A DNA stretch of 15,389 nucleotides, from contig CAMBAQ010000026.1 in assembly GCA_945863785.1 (NCBI GenBank), forward strand, positions 1 through 15,389, read 5' to 3'. Below are positions 15,302 through 15,389 of the stretch, piece after piece; the first letter of the stretch is position 1; the number at the start of each line of letters is the position of its first letter. The notes under the pieces were generated by a model that was not told the origin of the DNA, made no database searches, and worked only from the letters and a program-made list of their open reading frames with translations. The position numbers were made by a program, and so were the translations under genes. This DNA comes from Chthoniobacter flavus. GTDB taxonomy: Bacteria > Verrucomicrobiota > Verrucomicrobiia > Chthoniobacterales > Terrimicrobiaceae.

Positions 15302-15389
15302 TCAGGAGTTAACCAACGCCCTCCAACTCGACCGCTCGAAGGCCTTTCGCAAAACCTCCAAATCTCCAGAGGAGATATTTGCAGGGGGA
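15302..15389 (-). CDS. Possible C-terminal end of an unidentified protein (partial at window edge)
   Basis: On the minus strand one frame runs open from the right edge for 28 codons to a TGA at 15302-15304. The peptide ends DLEVLRKAFERSSWRALVNS, an amphipathic, basic, protein-like sequence. It would converge on fcl, and the repeat follows shortly after its stop. At 28 residues no family can be recognised, and an open frame this short can occur by chance. The call rests on composition and a sensible convergent arrangement. Confidence 0.35.
   Translation of the reverse strand, partial: PPANISSGDLEVLRKAFERSSWRALVNS

Noticed and set aside
15362..15376. ATCTCC-AGA-GGAGAT inverted repeat at the right edge
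   Set aside because: It falls inside the probable coding end of a minus-strand gene and has no T run; a chance inverted repeat is likely.

Overview
The window carries ordinary, densely packed bacterial chromosome: eleven genes readable in full or nearly so, one fragment at the right edge, no RNA genes, no CRISPR array, no phage or insertion sequence, and no stretch over 300 bases without a gene. Taxonomy is an inference. Moderately high GC by eye, an NADH-dependent FabV, a CPBP protease resembling the exosortase-associated type, a giant exported TPR protein and an intergenic repeat of the TAATCCTGT kind together suggest Verrucomicrobiota or a relative. No single gene proves this.

Layout. Bases 3-2108 (+) hold an MscS-type channel with a large extracytoplasmic N-terminal part; its start lies left of the window. 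Bases 2175-7674 (+) form one tight block: E1 alpha, E1 beta and E2 of a 2-oxoacid dehydrogenase complex, then a CPBP intramembrane protease and glutamine-dependent NAD synthetase (gaps of -4, 6, 29 and 3 bases). Bases 7698-12717 (-) hold, in transcription order, a 1039-residue exported TPR protein, endonuclease III (4-base GTGA overlap) and FabV. Divergently from the TPR gene, bases 12829-15152 (+) hold a small DUF4870 membrane protein, a TIGR01777-type epimerase and GDP-L-fucose synthase. The last 240 bases hold a short degenerate tandem repeat and the apparent C-terminal end of a minus-strand gene.

How the genes fit together. The dehydrogenase block makes acyl-CoA and NADH and shares its transcription unit with the last step of NAD synthesis. 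FabV uses NADH to finish fatty acid elongation. Nth repairs oxidised pyrimidines. Fcl makes GDP-fucose for surface glycans. The MscS channel, TPR protein, DUF4870 protein and CPBP protease are envelope proteins. The complex's E3 (dihydrolipoamide dehydrogenase) and the GDP-mannose dehydratase that feeds Fcl are not in the window.

I saw no convincing undescribed multi-gene system. The most unusual signals are small: the tandem repeat near the right end, the near absence of Shine-Dalgarno sequences with two possible leaderless promoters at identical spacing, and the protease placed between a dehydrogenase complex and nadE.
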